From UBA9647 sp035506075 (GTDB lineage: Bacteria; Bacteroidota; Ignavibacteria; UBA10030), in assembly GCA_035506075.1 (NCBI GenBank), contig DATJQB010000320.1:1-39087 (forward strand): a DNA stretch of 39,087 bases. Direction: 5' to 3'. Below, one piece after another: positions 1-8,360 of this stretch (its first letter is position 1; each line of letters starts with the position of its first letter). The position numbers were made by a program, and so were the translations under genes. Under the pieces are notes generated by a model that saw nothing but the letters and a program-made list of their open reading frames with translations, had not been told where the DNA came from and searched no databases.

Positions 1-121
1 TCCCGCGATGCACATCACGTCCATGAATGATCACGGTTGCACCGGTCGCGGCGAACTCGAGTGCGGCCTGGCGGCCGATTCCATCTGTTGAGCCGGTGAT
101 TAAAATCGTCTTGTCATTCAT
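1..121 (-). CDS. Short-chain dehydrogenase/reductase, N-terminal fragment cut by window edge
   Basis: Reading the minus strand from the ATG at 121 gives about 40 residues beginning MNDKTILITGSTDGIGRQ, and the frame is open to the window edge. TGSTDGIG is the TGxxxGxG dinucleotide-binding motif of classical SDR enzymes, placed where it belongs, about ten residues from the N-terminus after a hydrophobic beta strand. A later GRD resembles the loop that helps choose NAD(H) or NADP(H). An upstream in-frame start is ruled out because the preceding ATG reads straight into a stop. No strong Shine-Dalgarno is visible. The substrate cannot be told from the fragment, since the catalytic Tyr-x-x-x-Lys lies outside the window. 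Confidence 0.8.
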   Translation of the reverse strand, partial: MNDKTILITGSTDGIGRQAALEFAATGATVIIHGRDVHRG

Positions 122-304
122 GGCTGGTCAACCATGCAAGGAAGAACATCGAGAGGATCGGTTGGCGGCTGCACGGGTCCGGCTGATCGTTCGGAACTTC
201 CGGGCGAAATATACATGAGGGGAGTTGAAACAGCAAGGGCGACGCAACCCTGAGCTTGGTCCGGATCGTCGCCGCCCCTGAATACATCGAGGATATGCAG
301 TGCC

Positions 305-712
305 TTAGTTGTTGCGCGGCGGGCGGTTCTGCATCCGCTGTTGCTGCTGTTTCAGAATTTCGTCGTACTTTGCTGCCTGTTCCTTCGTGAGGAGAGCTGC
401 AATTTCCTTTGTCTGCTTCTCACGAAGCTCCATCATCGCAGCACGCATGCCGTCCATGTCGTCCTGCATCGCGTTTCTCTTTTCCATCATTTCCTTCTGG
501 TATTTCTCCATGATCGCCGTAACCTTGACCACCGTTGCGGAATCCAGCGACAGCTGCTTCCCTAATGCTTCGGCGCGATCCTTGGGGGACATGCGCATTC
601 CCTGTCCGCCGCCCATACCACCGCCGCCTTGCTGGGCAAACGCGACCTGCATCAGGCCGGCGATCACGAGCAATACGGTCAGCATGCTGAAACGATGCAT
701 GAGTGATTTCAT
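305..712 (-). CDS. Spy/CpxP-like small periplasmic protein
   Basis: The product is about 135 residues. I chose the ATG at 712 because GGAG lies seven bases upstream and because it opens directly into a signal peptide (MKSLMHRF, a hydrophobic core, cleavage probably after AFA near residue 26); a longer reading to 757 adds only a polar extension. The mature protein starts with a Gly/Met-rich stretch (GGGGMGGGQGMRM) and continues as charged amphipathic helix with Met-rich segments, ending in a Gln-rich tail. The segment LLTKEQAAKYDEIL matches the LTxEQ-type repeat of Spy/CpxP/LTXXQ proteins, which are periplasmic chaperones or metal/envelope-stress sensors. Function is inferred from composition and helical pattern only. 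It is transcribed alone, with about 100 bases to the neighbouring lipoprotein gene. Confidence 0.7.
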   Translation of the reverse strand: MKSLMHRFSMLTVLLVIAGLMQVAFAQQGGGGMGGGQGMRMSPKDRAEALGKQLSLDSATVVKVTAIMEKYQKEMMEKRNAMQDDMDGMRAAMMELREKQTKEIAALLTKEQAAKYDEILKQQQQRMQNRPPRNN

Positions 713-808
713 AAGAGTACTCCGTTGTGATTGTTGTTGATTGTGTGAGTTAACCATGCGATGTTTACTAAACTCTTTGCCGGATTTGGCTGAAGATCGA
801 TCCCCGGT

Positions 809-1657
809 TCAATTTGGAGTCGTGAGATGGACTATGAGCCAGTGTTTCAAAGGTTCCGGCGCATCGCCGCCAAGGTTGCTTTGACTCTGTCCTCCACCGC
901 CGCGTCCGCCCCGTCCGCCACCTCCTCCACCTGCACCGCTGGCTGCGCGTGCCGGAGGAGCCAGCTGAGCGCGCATTGCGTCGGAGTACTCACCGGTTTC
1001 AAGCCCGATCGCCAACGGCTTCGACACATCCGCCCCCACTGCGTACGGATGATCTGCATTTTTCTGAAGGGGGATCTTCAATTCGTATGTCAGAGTACCG
1101 TCGGCATAGCCGAGATGCACTTCGATACCCTTGGCCTGATGTTCCGTCATCCTGTGATGCTCGCCCTCTCCAGGGCCCACGATGTCGTATTGACGCTGCG
1201 CGGCTTCAAGAAGCCGTCTGAAATCTTCGGGATTCTGCTGTGAGGGGAACCGCCGTCCCTGCAGGAGGCCGCTCACAGGAAACTGAATGCCGAACGATTT
1301 CGCCTTCGATCCGGCCGGGTCGAACCAGACCGTGGTCCCGAGCGCAAGCATCTGGGTTTGCGTCATCCGGTTGGATGTGATCAGGCAGAGGTACAGATTT
1401 TCTTTGTCATTCTTGATCCCTACGAGTACTTCCGGGCCCGGGACCAGCATCGTGGCATCTTTCCATCCTTCGCCGCTGCCGTTCATTTTCGGCTCCTCGT
1501 TTGTCCAACGGCTCGTCAGTTCGAATGTCTTGCTGCATCCGGACAGCGTCATGCCTGCAAGAAGGACAACTACCAGAAGGGAAAGGTTTAAGATGTTGAA
1601 CGTTCTGTGAGGGGAATCGCACGGGCAGCGATTGCCTCGGTTTAAGTCCACCGTCAT
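809..1657 (-). CDS. Lipoprotein with DOMON/CBM9-like domain and Gly-rich C-terminal segment
   Basis: From the ATG at 1657 (GAGAGGAA about eight bases upstream) the product is 282 residues. The frame extends further upstream but without signal or RBS logic. It has a long 20-residue n-region, a hydrophobic core and a lipobox LSGC with Cys at about residue 41, so it is probably lipid-anchored. The next part (FELTSRWTNEEPKMNG, GWKDA, then alternating hydrophobic strands and VGIKNDKENLYLCLIT) resembles the N-terminal beta-sandwich of CBM9/DOMON-type domains that bind sugars or haem. Near the C-terminus is a Gly/Arg-rich low-complexity run (GGGGGGRGGRGGGG). It lies downstream of the efflux operon but behind a terminator, so it is probably expressed separately. 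The precise function is unknown. Confidence 0.6.
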   Translation of the reverse strand: MTVDLNRGNRCPCDSPHRTFNILNLSLLVVVLLAGMTLSGCSKTFELTSRWTNEEPKMNGSGEGWKDATMLVPGPEVLVGIKNDKENLYLCLITSNRMTQTQMLALGTTVWFDPAGSKAKSFGIQFPVSGLLQGRRFPSQQNPEDFRRLLEAAQRQYDIVGPGEGEHHRMTEHQAKGIEVHLGYADGTLTYELKIPLQKNADHPYAVGADVSKPLAIGLETGEYSDAMRAQLAPPARAASGAGGGGGGRGGRGGGGQSQSNLGGDAPEPLKHWLIVHLTTPN

Positions 1658-1801
1658 GTTGGTGTTCCTCTCAAAATCCCTGATATGCTGGTTTCTGACC
1701 CGCAAAGATAGCAAGATCTTCAATGATAATATAGAACGAATGAAAGAGGGATTTGTCTCGCAGCGACAGCTTCGTACCATCTCGTGAAAGGGGAGATGAA
1801 C

Positions 1802-1846
1802 AAAAAGGGAGCACCGGACGCAGCAGGACTCAACCGGGCTCCCTTT
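1802..1846 (-). terminator. Rho-independent terminator of the efflux operon
   Basis: On the minus strand AAAGGGAGC pairs with GCTCCCTTT (1838-1846 with 1804-1812). An inner CCGG/CCGG pair extends the stem past a one-base bulge, and the 3' arm runs into a T-tract (TTTTTG). It sits about 40 bases after the stop codon of the RND pump gene, where a terminator for the tetR-tolC-MFP-RND transcript is expected. Confidence 0.75.
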
Positions 1847-1886
1847 CCTAAGAGTGAGAAAATTCACAAAAACAAGGGTCTTCAGA

Positions 1887-4800
1887 TCAGGAGGGCATAG
1901 AACCCTCTTCTGCTTCCCTGAAGCGCGCGAAGAACCGCGATGCCTTGATCGTCCATTGATCGAGCAGCGAATAGACAGTTGGCACGATCACCAGTGTGAG
2001 GAAGGTGGAGATTGTCAGTCCGAATATGATTGTCACTGCGAGCGGACGCCAGAACTCCGCGCTCTCGGCGCCGATGATGAGATGGAATTCCCTCCAATCG
2101 AAATCGATCCCCGTTGCAAGTGGAAGCACGCCGAGGACTGTCGCAGCCGCAGTGAGCAAGACCGGACGGAGACGAATTCTTCCTGCTTCAAGGAGTGCAT
2201 CCTCGAGTGAAAGCCCCCCCTCGTCGTGTTTGTGTTTCACAAAATCAAGCAGCACGATTCCGTTGCGCACGACGATACCGGCAAGGGCAACAACGCCGAC
2301 ACCCGTCATCACCACGCTTGCAGGAGTACGCGTGACAAGCAGGCCGAACATCACGCCGATCAGCGACAGCAGTACCGAGATCAGGATGACGAAGGGAACT
2401 TTCAACGAATTAAACTCCGCCACCATGATGAGAAAGACGAGCAACAGTGTGATGATGAATGCCTTGCTGAGAAAATCAGAAGCCTTCTGCTGTTCTTCCT
2501 GCGATCCCGTGAGCTTGATGCCGTAGCCTGTCGGGAGTGTTATCCCGGCAATCTTTGCCCTGACGTCCGTGATCACGTCGGACTGGACGCGGCCCTCGAC
2601 TTCGCCCGAGACAGTGACCACGCGTTTCTGATCCTTGCGCTTGATGTCGGCTACTGCCGTGGTGCGCTTGAGTTCTGCGACTGACGTCAGCGGGATCGAC
2701 AGTAACTGTCCCCGGCGGTTCATGAACGTGATGCGCAGATTTTCCAGGTCAGCGGGGGCGACACGCTGGTCTTCCCGCAGCCGGACACGTATGTTGTACT
2801 GATCTTCCCCGACACGGTACTTCGACGCGTCCACCCCGGCGATGGCTGCACGAATGGTGGATGCAATCTGCCCGGTACTCGTGTAGTAGATACCCGCCTT
2901 CTCGCGGTCTATTCTTATTTCAACTTCCGCGCGGCCCGTGTTGTAATCGTCCTTCAGGTCAACGAGGCCGGGTACATCTTTGATCTTCTCCTGCACCACG
3001 GTGCTGAGCGCTGCCAGCTGGTCATAGTCTTCACCCGATATTTCGATGTTCACCGGTGCACCCACGGGAGGGCCCATTTGTTGTTTTGCTACGCGTATGT
3101 CGGCACCTGAAATCCCTCCGGTTGCTTTGCGTATTTCCTCGAGTGTCTGGAACGTGTTCTGCTGCCGCAGTTTTTTCTCGTAGAAGCTGACAGCGATCTG
3201 GGACTTGTTGGGCGTTCCCTGGCTGCCGAAATCGAAGGCATTGTCCGAGGTGCCGGCGCTCGCGGCGACGAACTCGGCATCTTTCCTGCCGGGGATCTGG
3301 TCTATCCGCGCCTCCACGACCTCCGCAATGTGATTCGTGATATCAAGCGATGTGCCGGCAGGTGCCTCGACGTTGACCGTCACCTGAGACGGCTGGGTGT
3401 TCCCGAAGAAATCGACCCCCTTGTTGAACAACCCGAACAGGATGATGATAGCAAGCAGGAGCCCGAACGATGCTCCCATGGTCAATCCCTTGTGGTCGAG
3501 CGTCCACTGCAGCGTCTTCACGTACTCCTTCTGCAACCAGGGAAACACGACACTGTCGACCTCGTGATACAAGATCGTAAACGGGTTGTATTTCTTGTAC
3601 CAGTGCGGATGCTCACGGTTTTCTTTCGCCTTGCGGATTTCACGCTTGTAGTTTATGAAACGGGCAGCCTGTACGGGGCTGATGACGTACGCCACGAAAA
3701 GCGAGGCCGTGAGCGTGATAATCAAGGTGTACGGGAAGTACTTCATAAAGTCGCCAACGATGCCGGGCCAGAAGGCGAGGGGAAGAAACGCGGACAACGT
3801 CGTGATTGTCGATGTCAACACCGGCACGAAGACTTCGCCGGCTGCCTTCTTCGCTGCGACCTCCGGCAATTCTCCGTATTCCTGCTGATGCCGGTACGTG
3901 TTTTCGATGACGACAATCGCGTCGTCCACCAGGATGCCGAGTACGAGCACGAGGGAGAACAGAACAACCATGTTGAGCGTGATCCCCAGCGTGGAGAGCA
4001 CGATAAATCCCACGAACATCGACAAGGGAATGGCGGTTGAGATCAGGAGGGAATTTTTGAACCCGAAGAACATGAAGAGGGACATGACAACGAGGAACAT
4101 GCCTGTGATGACGCTGTTCTCGAGCTCCTTCACCATGCGTGTGACGAACCGCGACTGGTCGTTGGAGATATCAATGCTGATCCCCTGGGGAAGACGCTCC
4201 CTCGTTTGTTCAACAAGCTTCTTGACCTCATCGGTGATGCGGATGAGGTTTTCACCTGCCCGTTTCCGGACATGGATCGAGACGACCTCTTTGCCATTGA
4301 GCCGGGCATAGGTCTGCCGGTCTTCAAATGAATAGTTCACATTCGCCACATCGCGCAGGTAGATCGGCTTGCCGTTTTGCATCTTGAGGACGATATTTTC
4401 GAGGGGGCGGACTTCCTTGAACTCGCCGGGGATGCGGATCGTCAGGTTCTTGTCCTTCGTGTCGATGGAACCCCCGGGGATCGAGAGATTCTCCGACCGG
4501 ATCGCATTCGCGATATCGTCAAAGCTGATCTGGTACGCGTTCATCCTGTACACGTCGACGTTCACCTGCACTTCGGGTTCCATGCCCCCGGTGACATCCG
4601 CCCCGATGACGCCCGGTATCGCTTCGATTTCGTCTCCCAGATCATCTGCGATCTTTTTCAACCTTGCCAGGCCCACCTGTCCGGCAACGTTGATATAGAC
4701 GATAGGAAACTCGCTGATATTGATCTCGTTGATGACAGGATCGAGGATGTCGTTGGGCAGCAGAGAGCGGGAGGAGTTCACCTTGTCCCGCACACGCCTC

Positions 4801-5114
4801 AGACCTTCATCAATATCAATCCCCGTGTTGAACTCCACCTGGATCGTGGAAAGTCCCTCCTTTGAAACGGAGGTGATGTGTTTGATATCTTTCAGTCCTT
4901 TGAGTTCGCGTTCGAGCGGCTGCGTGATCAGTCCCTCAATATCGACCGGCGACACGCCGATGTACGGCGTCGCCACGATGATCAGAGGGATCTTGATGTC
5001 AGGTGCAGCCTCGCGCGGAAGACCCTGGTACTCTGTCCACCCGAACAACACGATCAGAATCATGAGAATGTAGACGGGTGTCTTGTGGTCGACTGCTATG
5101 CTCCAGATTTTCAT
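1887..5114 (-). CDS. RND-family efflux pump, inner-membrane permease (AcrB-like)
   Basis: This 1,075-residue protein has the normal length and layout of a hydrophobe/amphiphile or related RND exporter: an N-terminal TM helix (MKIWSIAVDHKTPVY), a large periplasmic porter loop, TM2-6, a second large loop and a second six-helix bundle. TM4 carries the conserved acidic pair of the proton relay in GILVDDAIVV. In TM10 the lysine that partners this pair in AcrB (AKNAIL context) appears as arginine, in VVRNGIVLL. A cytoplasmic insert of about 35 charged residues (RKAKENREHPHWYKKYN) follows TM6. The start has GGAGA eight bases upstream and lies 12 bases after the membrane fusion gene, so the two are translated from one operon. 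It should export toxic compounds using the proton gradient, with the lipoprotein adaptor and TolC-like channel upstream. The substrate is unknown. Confidence 0.93.
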   Translation of the reverse strand: MKIWSIAVDHKTPVYILMILIVLFGWTEYQGLPREAAPDIKIPLIIVATPYIGVSPVDIEGLITQPLERELKGLKDIKHITSVSKEGLSTIQVEFNTGIDIDEGLRRVRDKVNSSRSLLPNDILDPVINEINISEFPIVYINVAGQVGLARLKKIADDLGDEIEAIPGVIGADVTGGMEPEVQVNVDVYRMNAYQISFDDIANAIRSENLSIPGGSIDTKDKNLTIRIPGEFKEVRPLENIVLKMQNGKPIYLRDVANVNYSFEDRQTYARLNGKEVVSIHVRKRAGENLIRITDEVKKLVEQTRERLPQGISIDISNDQSRFVTRMVKELENSVITGMFLVVMSLFMFFGFKNSLLISTAIPLSMFVGFIVLSTLGITLNMVVLFSLVLVLGILVDDAIVVIENTYRHQQEYGELPEVAAKKAAGEVFVPVLTSTITTLSAFLPLAFWPGIVGDFMKYFPYTLIITLTASLFVAYVISPVQAARFINYKREIRKAKENREHPHWYKKYNPFTILYHEVDSVVFPWLQKEYVKTLQWTLDHKGLTMGASFGLLLAIIILFGLFNKGVDFFGNTQPSQVTVNVEAPAGTSLDITNHIAEVVEARIDQIPGRKDAEFVAASAGTSDNAFDFGSQGTPNKSQIAVSFYEKKLRQQNTFQTLEEIRKATGGISGADIRVAKQQMGPPVGAPVNIEISGEDYDQLAALSTVVQEKIKDVPGLVDLKDDYNTGRAEVEIRIDREKAGIYYTSTGQIASTIRAAIAGVDASKYRVGEDQYNIRVRLREDQRVAPADLENLRITFMNRRGQLLSIPLTSVAELKRTTAVADIKRKDQKRVVTVSGEVEGRVQSDVITDVRAKIAGITLPTGYGIKLTGSQEEQQKASDFLSKAFIITLLLVFLIMVAEFNSLKVPFVILISVLLSLIGVMFGLLVTRTPASVVMTGVGVVALAGIVVRNGIVLLDFVKHKHDEGGLSLEDALLEAGRIRLRPVLLTAAATVLGVLPLATGIDFDWREFHLIIGAESAEFWRPLAVTIIFGLTISTFLTLVIVPTVYSLLDQWTIKASRFFARFREAEEGSMPS

Positions 5115-5126
5115 TGTCAGTCTCCG

Positions 5127-6170
5127 CTATTGAGTCACAATGACGGGTGAACCGTTGATCACTTTCTGATATCCTGAAACGATGAGGTGATCGCCCGCCG
5201 CCAGCCCCTCGAGCACTTCAACCATTATTCCCTGGCGCCCGCCGAGTTTCAGTCTTCGTTCCTCCGCTTTGCCGTCTTTCTCAACGTACACGATCGCGCG
5301 GTCCCTGTCGACAAGCTGGACGAGATTCTCGCTGACAAGTAGCGCGTTCTGTTTCGATTCGCGCTGCACCCTCACCTTCGCAACCATCTCGGGTTTCATC
5401 TTGCGGTACGGATTGGGGATGACGATCTCAACCTGCAGCGCCCTGTTCGAAGACGATACGGTAGATCCGACAAAGTTGACATTGCCACGGAGCGTGTCGC
5501 CGGGAAGCGCATCGAACGTGATGACAGCCGGCGCGCCGACGGGAACAGAGCCGGAGTACATCTCGGGGATATCCGCCTGAATTTTCACCGTCGACGTATT
5601 GACCACGCGGGCAACGGGAACCCCGGGGGGTGCATAGTCTCCTTCGTTCGGGATGATGTTGTCGACGGTTCCGTCGAACGGGGCGCGGATCTGCGTTCGC
5701 TCCCAGCGCGCCATCATCAGGTCGGCGTTTGCCTTTGCTGCGTCGCGGGTGTATTCGGAGGTTTTCAACTGGAGCTCGCTGATGCCCTGTTCTTCGAACA
5801 CCTTCCGCTGTTTCTCGAGACTCAACTCAGCCAACTTGTACTGTGCGTTGGCCGCATCATAGCCGGCCTTGATCACCTCGTCCCTGAGGACGATAATAAG
5901 ATCGCCCTTCTTTACGCTCTGACCCTTCCGCGCCTTCCACTCCTTGACGACGCCCCCCTCTTCAGGGCTCAGATTCGCGTCGTCAGAAGCCTTCACCGTG
6001 CCGGCGACCTGGATGGCGTCGACGAGCCGGGCCGGCTTGAGAGATTCGATCCTGACGTTGACCGGCTGGACCTTGTCGCCGGTGTTCGTCGCCTCCTGCT
6101 TGCCGCAGGAAACGAGAAGCAGTCCACCGAGGATCAATAATGCCGCAGACATTCGCAGTGTACTATTCAT
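5127..6170 (-). CDS. RND efflux membrane fusion (adaptor) lipoprotein
   Basis: A 347-residue HlyD/AcrA-type periplasmic adaptor. The N-terminus ends in the lipobox LVSC with Cys22, so it is anchored by lipid rather than by a TM helix. The order is that of the family: barrel/lipoyl first half (SPEEGGVVKEWKARKGQ, then GDLIIVL), a short coiled hairpin (AQYKLAELSLEKQRKVFEEQG), lipoyl second half (RIRAPFDGTVDNIIPNEGD), beta-barrel (VKIQADIPE, VPVGAPAVITFDALPG) and the C-terminal membrane-proximal domain. The hairpin is short, as in adaptors that meet TolC-like channels directly. It lies between the outer-membrane channel gene (20 bases upstream) and the RND permease gene (12 bases downstream), fitting a complete tripartite pump operon. 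Confidence 0.92.
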   Translation of the reverse strand: MNSTLRMSAALLILGGLLLVSCGKQEATNTGDKVQPVNVRIESLKPARLVDAIQVAGTVKASDDANLSPEEGGVVKEWKARKGQSVKKGDLIIVLRDEVIKAGYDAANAQYKLAELSLEKQRKVFEEQGISELQLKTSEYTRDAAKANADLMMARWERTQIRAPFDGTVDNIIPNEGDYAPPGVPVARVVNTSTVKIQADIPEMYSGSVPVGAPAVITFDALPGDTLRGNVNFVGSTVSSSNRALQVEIVIPNPYRKMKPEMVAKVRVQRESKQNALLVSENLVQLVDRDRAIVYVEKDGKAEERRLKLGGRQGIMVEVLEGLAAGDHLIVSGYQKVINGSPVIVTQ

Positions 6171-6190
6171 GGACGTGTTCCTTCAGTAGT

Positions 6191-7603
6191 TTACTTTTCT
6201 TCAGTTTCAAGGAGGTAGCCGGGCAGACGCCCGATCAGCTGATCGAGGTCGGCCGAAGCAATAAGGTAATCGTAGATCGCCTGCACGCGATTGACACGGG
6301 CTTGTGTCAGGGCAAGCTGCGCATCGTTCACTTCGAGCTGCGTCGCGGCGTTGCTGAGGAAGCGGGTGGTGACGATTTTGTAACCGCGTTCCGCCATCTC
6401 GACGGTCTTGCCCTGGGCATCGACGCGCTTGCGGGCCTGCTGGAGGTTTCCCAGGACGGAGTGCAATCCCGTCTGCAGCGTGCGTTCGAGACTCACCTGC
6501 TGTTCCTCACTCTTGCGGCGTTCGAGCTGTGCCTGTTCGACGCGGGCGTAAGTTTGAAATCCCTGGAAAAGATTCAACGAAAGCGACAGTCCGACTGTCG
6601 ACCCTTTATAGAAGTCGTTCGTCGAGAAGGTAAACTCGTTCTTCGCCGCCTGATACTGATATTGACCGAAGGCTGCGATCGTCGGCAGGTAGTTGGAACG
6701 CTCTGCGTTGACAGCGGCGTTGTTGAGCTCGATCTGGCGTTTTACTGCGCTCAGACCGGGATTCAGCTCAAGGACAAGAGTTTCAGCGCGCCGGAGAATT
6801 TCTTCATCGACATTTTCAAGTACGAGGCTGTCCGTCAGAACCAGGTCGGACTTGTTTGTCAGGCCGATTGTATTGCGCAGGTTATCGAGGGCGAGGTTGA
6901 AGTTTGTCTCGCTCTGGATCACCACGGGCCGGATGTTCTCGACGCCCACGGATGCCCGGAGCTCGTCGTATTCCGAGACGAGCCCCTGTTTTGTCATGAG
7001 GCGCACATTCTTCAGGTTGTCTTCGGCGTTCTGCATGCTCGATCGCATCATGCCAAGCGCCTCCTGTGCAAGGAGAGCGCCGTAGTATGCCTTGCGAACT
7101 TTTGCGATGGTCTCCACCTGTTTCGCCTGGTAGACGTCGCGGGCAAGATGCGAATACACATTCGCCGCGCCGACGCCGATGAAGACAGCGCCATTAAAGA
7201 GTATCTGGCGCACATTGAGTGTTGCGCTTGCTGCGAAGCCGGGCGAGAAGCTCACCGGTACCAACTGTCCCGTCGGCTTTGGCGTGGTCGAGTCGATGGC
7301 CTTCATGAAGCTGTAGAGAAATACGTCGGGAAAGAACGTCACCGGCTTGTCGATCATGTGTGCGTACTGGCCCTCAATATCGACCGCGGGCATAGCGTTG
7401 CCCCAGGCTTCAAGCACGCGCGCGTCGGCCCGCTTTACCTCGAGACGTGCCGTGGTAAGATCGGGGTTCTGCTTCATGGACATCCTGACGGCGTCCTGGA
7501 GCGAAAGACGCTGGGGGGTTTGAGCCCGTGCCATCGCGACGATGCTCACTGCCATCATGAGTATTGGAATGTACGACAGGGTTGGTGTTCGGTGCAGATT
7601 CAT
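6191..7603 (-). CDS. TolC-family outer-membrane efflux channel
   Basis: The 470-residue protein has a cleavable signal peptide (predicted cut after ARA, about residue 27) followed by two repeats of the outer membrane efflux (OEP) family. Each has long amphipathic helices for the periplasmic tunnel and a short beta-strand pair for the barrel. The opening LSLQDAVRMSMKQNPDL matches the family signature L-x-(D/E)-A-(I/V)-x-x-(A/M)-x-x-x-(N)-P-(x)-(L/I). The repeated ending (ARVNRVQAIYDYLIASADLDQLIG) is also typical. GAGGA lies six bases before the ATG. It starts 19 bases after the tetR stop and precedes the adaptor and pump genes. It should form the exit duct of the same tripartite pump. Confidence 0.92.
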   Translation of the reverse strand: MNLHRTPTLSYIPILMMAVSIVAMARAQTPQRLSLQDAVRMSMKQNPDLTTARLEVKRADARVLEAWGNAMPAVDIEGQYAHMIDKPVTFFPDVFLYSFMKAIDSTTPKPTGQLVPVSFSPGFAASATLNVRQILFNGAVFIGVGAANVYSHLARDVYQAKQVETIAKVRKAYYGALLAQEALGMMRSSMQNAEDNLKNVRLMTKQGLVSEYDELRASVGVENIRPVVIQSETNFNLALDNLRNTIGLTNKSDLVLTDSLVLENVDEEILRRAETLVLELNPGLSAVKRQIELNNAAVNAERSNYLPTIAAFGQYQYQAAKNEFTFSTNDFYKGSTVGLSLSLNLFQGFQTYARVEQAQLERRKSEEQQVSLERTLQTGLHSVLGNLQQARKRVDAQGKTVEMAERGYKIVTTRFLSNAATQLEVNDAQLALTQARVNRVQAIYDYLIASADLDQLIGRLPGYLLETEEK

Positions 7604-7622
7604 GGAATCCTCGATGAGATGT

Positions 7623-8297
7623 TCAACGATGTTCTACAGCTGCAATCATGGTTCTGCCTTGCGGAGTACAGATGGCGTCAAAAAACAACTCATTGGAGAG
7701 CTTCAGTGTTTTGAGAAGGTCGATGCCCATGGACTCCTTCCACAGGGCGTACTCGTTGTCAACGCGCAACATCAGCGCGGTGGCGCTCGACCACAGAATG
7801 ATGCCGACGTCAACAGGATTGAGATTGGGGCGGAGAATTTCCTCCTCAACCCCGCGGCGAAAAATGGCGTTCACCGTATCCCAGATCCTGCGGTTGAGAA
7901 GTGTGCAGCTCTGTTTCATCTCTTCCGAGACCTGCTTGTGGAAATGCGGCGACTGGAGAAAGTGAATCATCCTGAAGTGCTCGCGATGGTTGTTGAAGAA
8001 CGCGAGGTAGGCATCCCACAGAGCGACGAGCTTCGTCGCCGTCGAGTCGGTTGTCGACGCTCTCACCTTAAACATCTCGTGGAGGATCTCCAGCCCTCGC
8101 ATGATCACAGCGAGGTACAAATCCTCCTTGCTCTTATAGTAGAGGTACAGCGTCCCCTTGCTGAGCTCTGCTTTTTCAGCGATCTCATCCATCGTTGCGA
8201 CGTTCAGGCCTTTTTCGAAGAATACTTTCTCGGCGGCGTCAAGAATTTCCTCCCTGCGTTGCTCCTTTTCACGTTCCTTCCGCTCTTGAATTCCCAT
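7623..8297 (-). CDS. TetR/AcrR-family transcriptional repressor
   Basis: A 224-residue regulator whose N-terminal 65 residues form the TetR helix-turn-helix: ILDAAEKVFFEKG, then TMDEIAEKAELSKGTLYLYY, and the usual KSKEDLYLAV helix. The C-terminal 150 residues are a divergent helical ligand-binding domain, as in the rest of the family. As the first gene of the tolC-adaptor-RND operon it is most likely a local, self-regulating repressor released by a pump substrate. A near-perfect inverted repeat (8315-8335), 18 bases upstream of the start, is the obvious operator candidate. GAGAG upstream of the ATG can serve as RBS. The inducer is unknown. Confidence 0.92.
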   Translation of the reverse strand: MGIQERKEREKEQRREEILDAAEKVFFEKGLNVATMDEIAEKAELSKGTLYLYYKSKEDLYLAVIMRGLEILHEMFKVRASTTDSTATKLVALWDAYLAFFNNHREHFRMIHFLQSPHFHKQVSEEMKQSCTLLNRRIWDTVNAIFRRGVEEEILRPNLNPVDVGIILWSSATALMLRVDNEYALWKESMGIDLLKTLKLSNELFFDAICTPQGRTMIAAVEHR

Positions 8298-8314
8298 TTT
8301 TGACTCTCGTGTAG

Positions 8315-8335
8315 TGAATGACTGATGGTCATTAA
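8315..8335. promoter_or_regulatory. Palindromic operator candidate for the TetR-family repressor
   Basis: AATGAC at 8317-8322 and GTCATT at 8328-8333 form a perfect six-base inverted repeat around a five-base spacer, and an outer T/A pair extends the symmetry. TetR-family repressors commonly bind such sites next to their own gene. This one lies in the short gap between tetR (minus) and the sensor kinase gene (plus), so it could affect both directions. Binding is inferred. Confidence 0.6.
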
Positions 8336-8360
8336 ATACGTGGAAGTATAGAAAAAAGTT

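Noticed and set aside
238..273. Terminator after the Spy-like gene (GGCGACG/CGTCGCC)
   Set aside because: The seven-base stem has a long 22-base loop and no real T-run on the minus strand; too weak to list.
6140..7714. Open frame of 524 codons on the plus strand opposite the TolC-like gene
   Set aside because: It is the antisense shadow of a clear outer-membrane efflux gene; its translation has no domain pattern, signal or RBS. Long antisense frames are common in such GC-biased genes.
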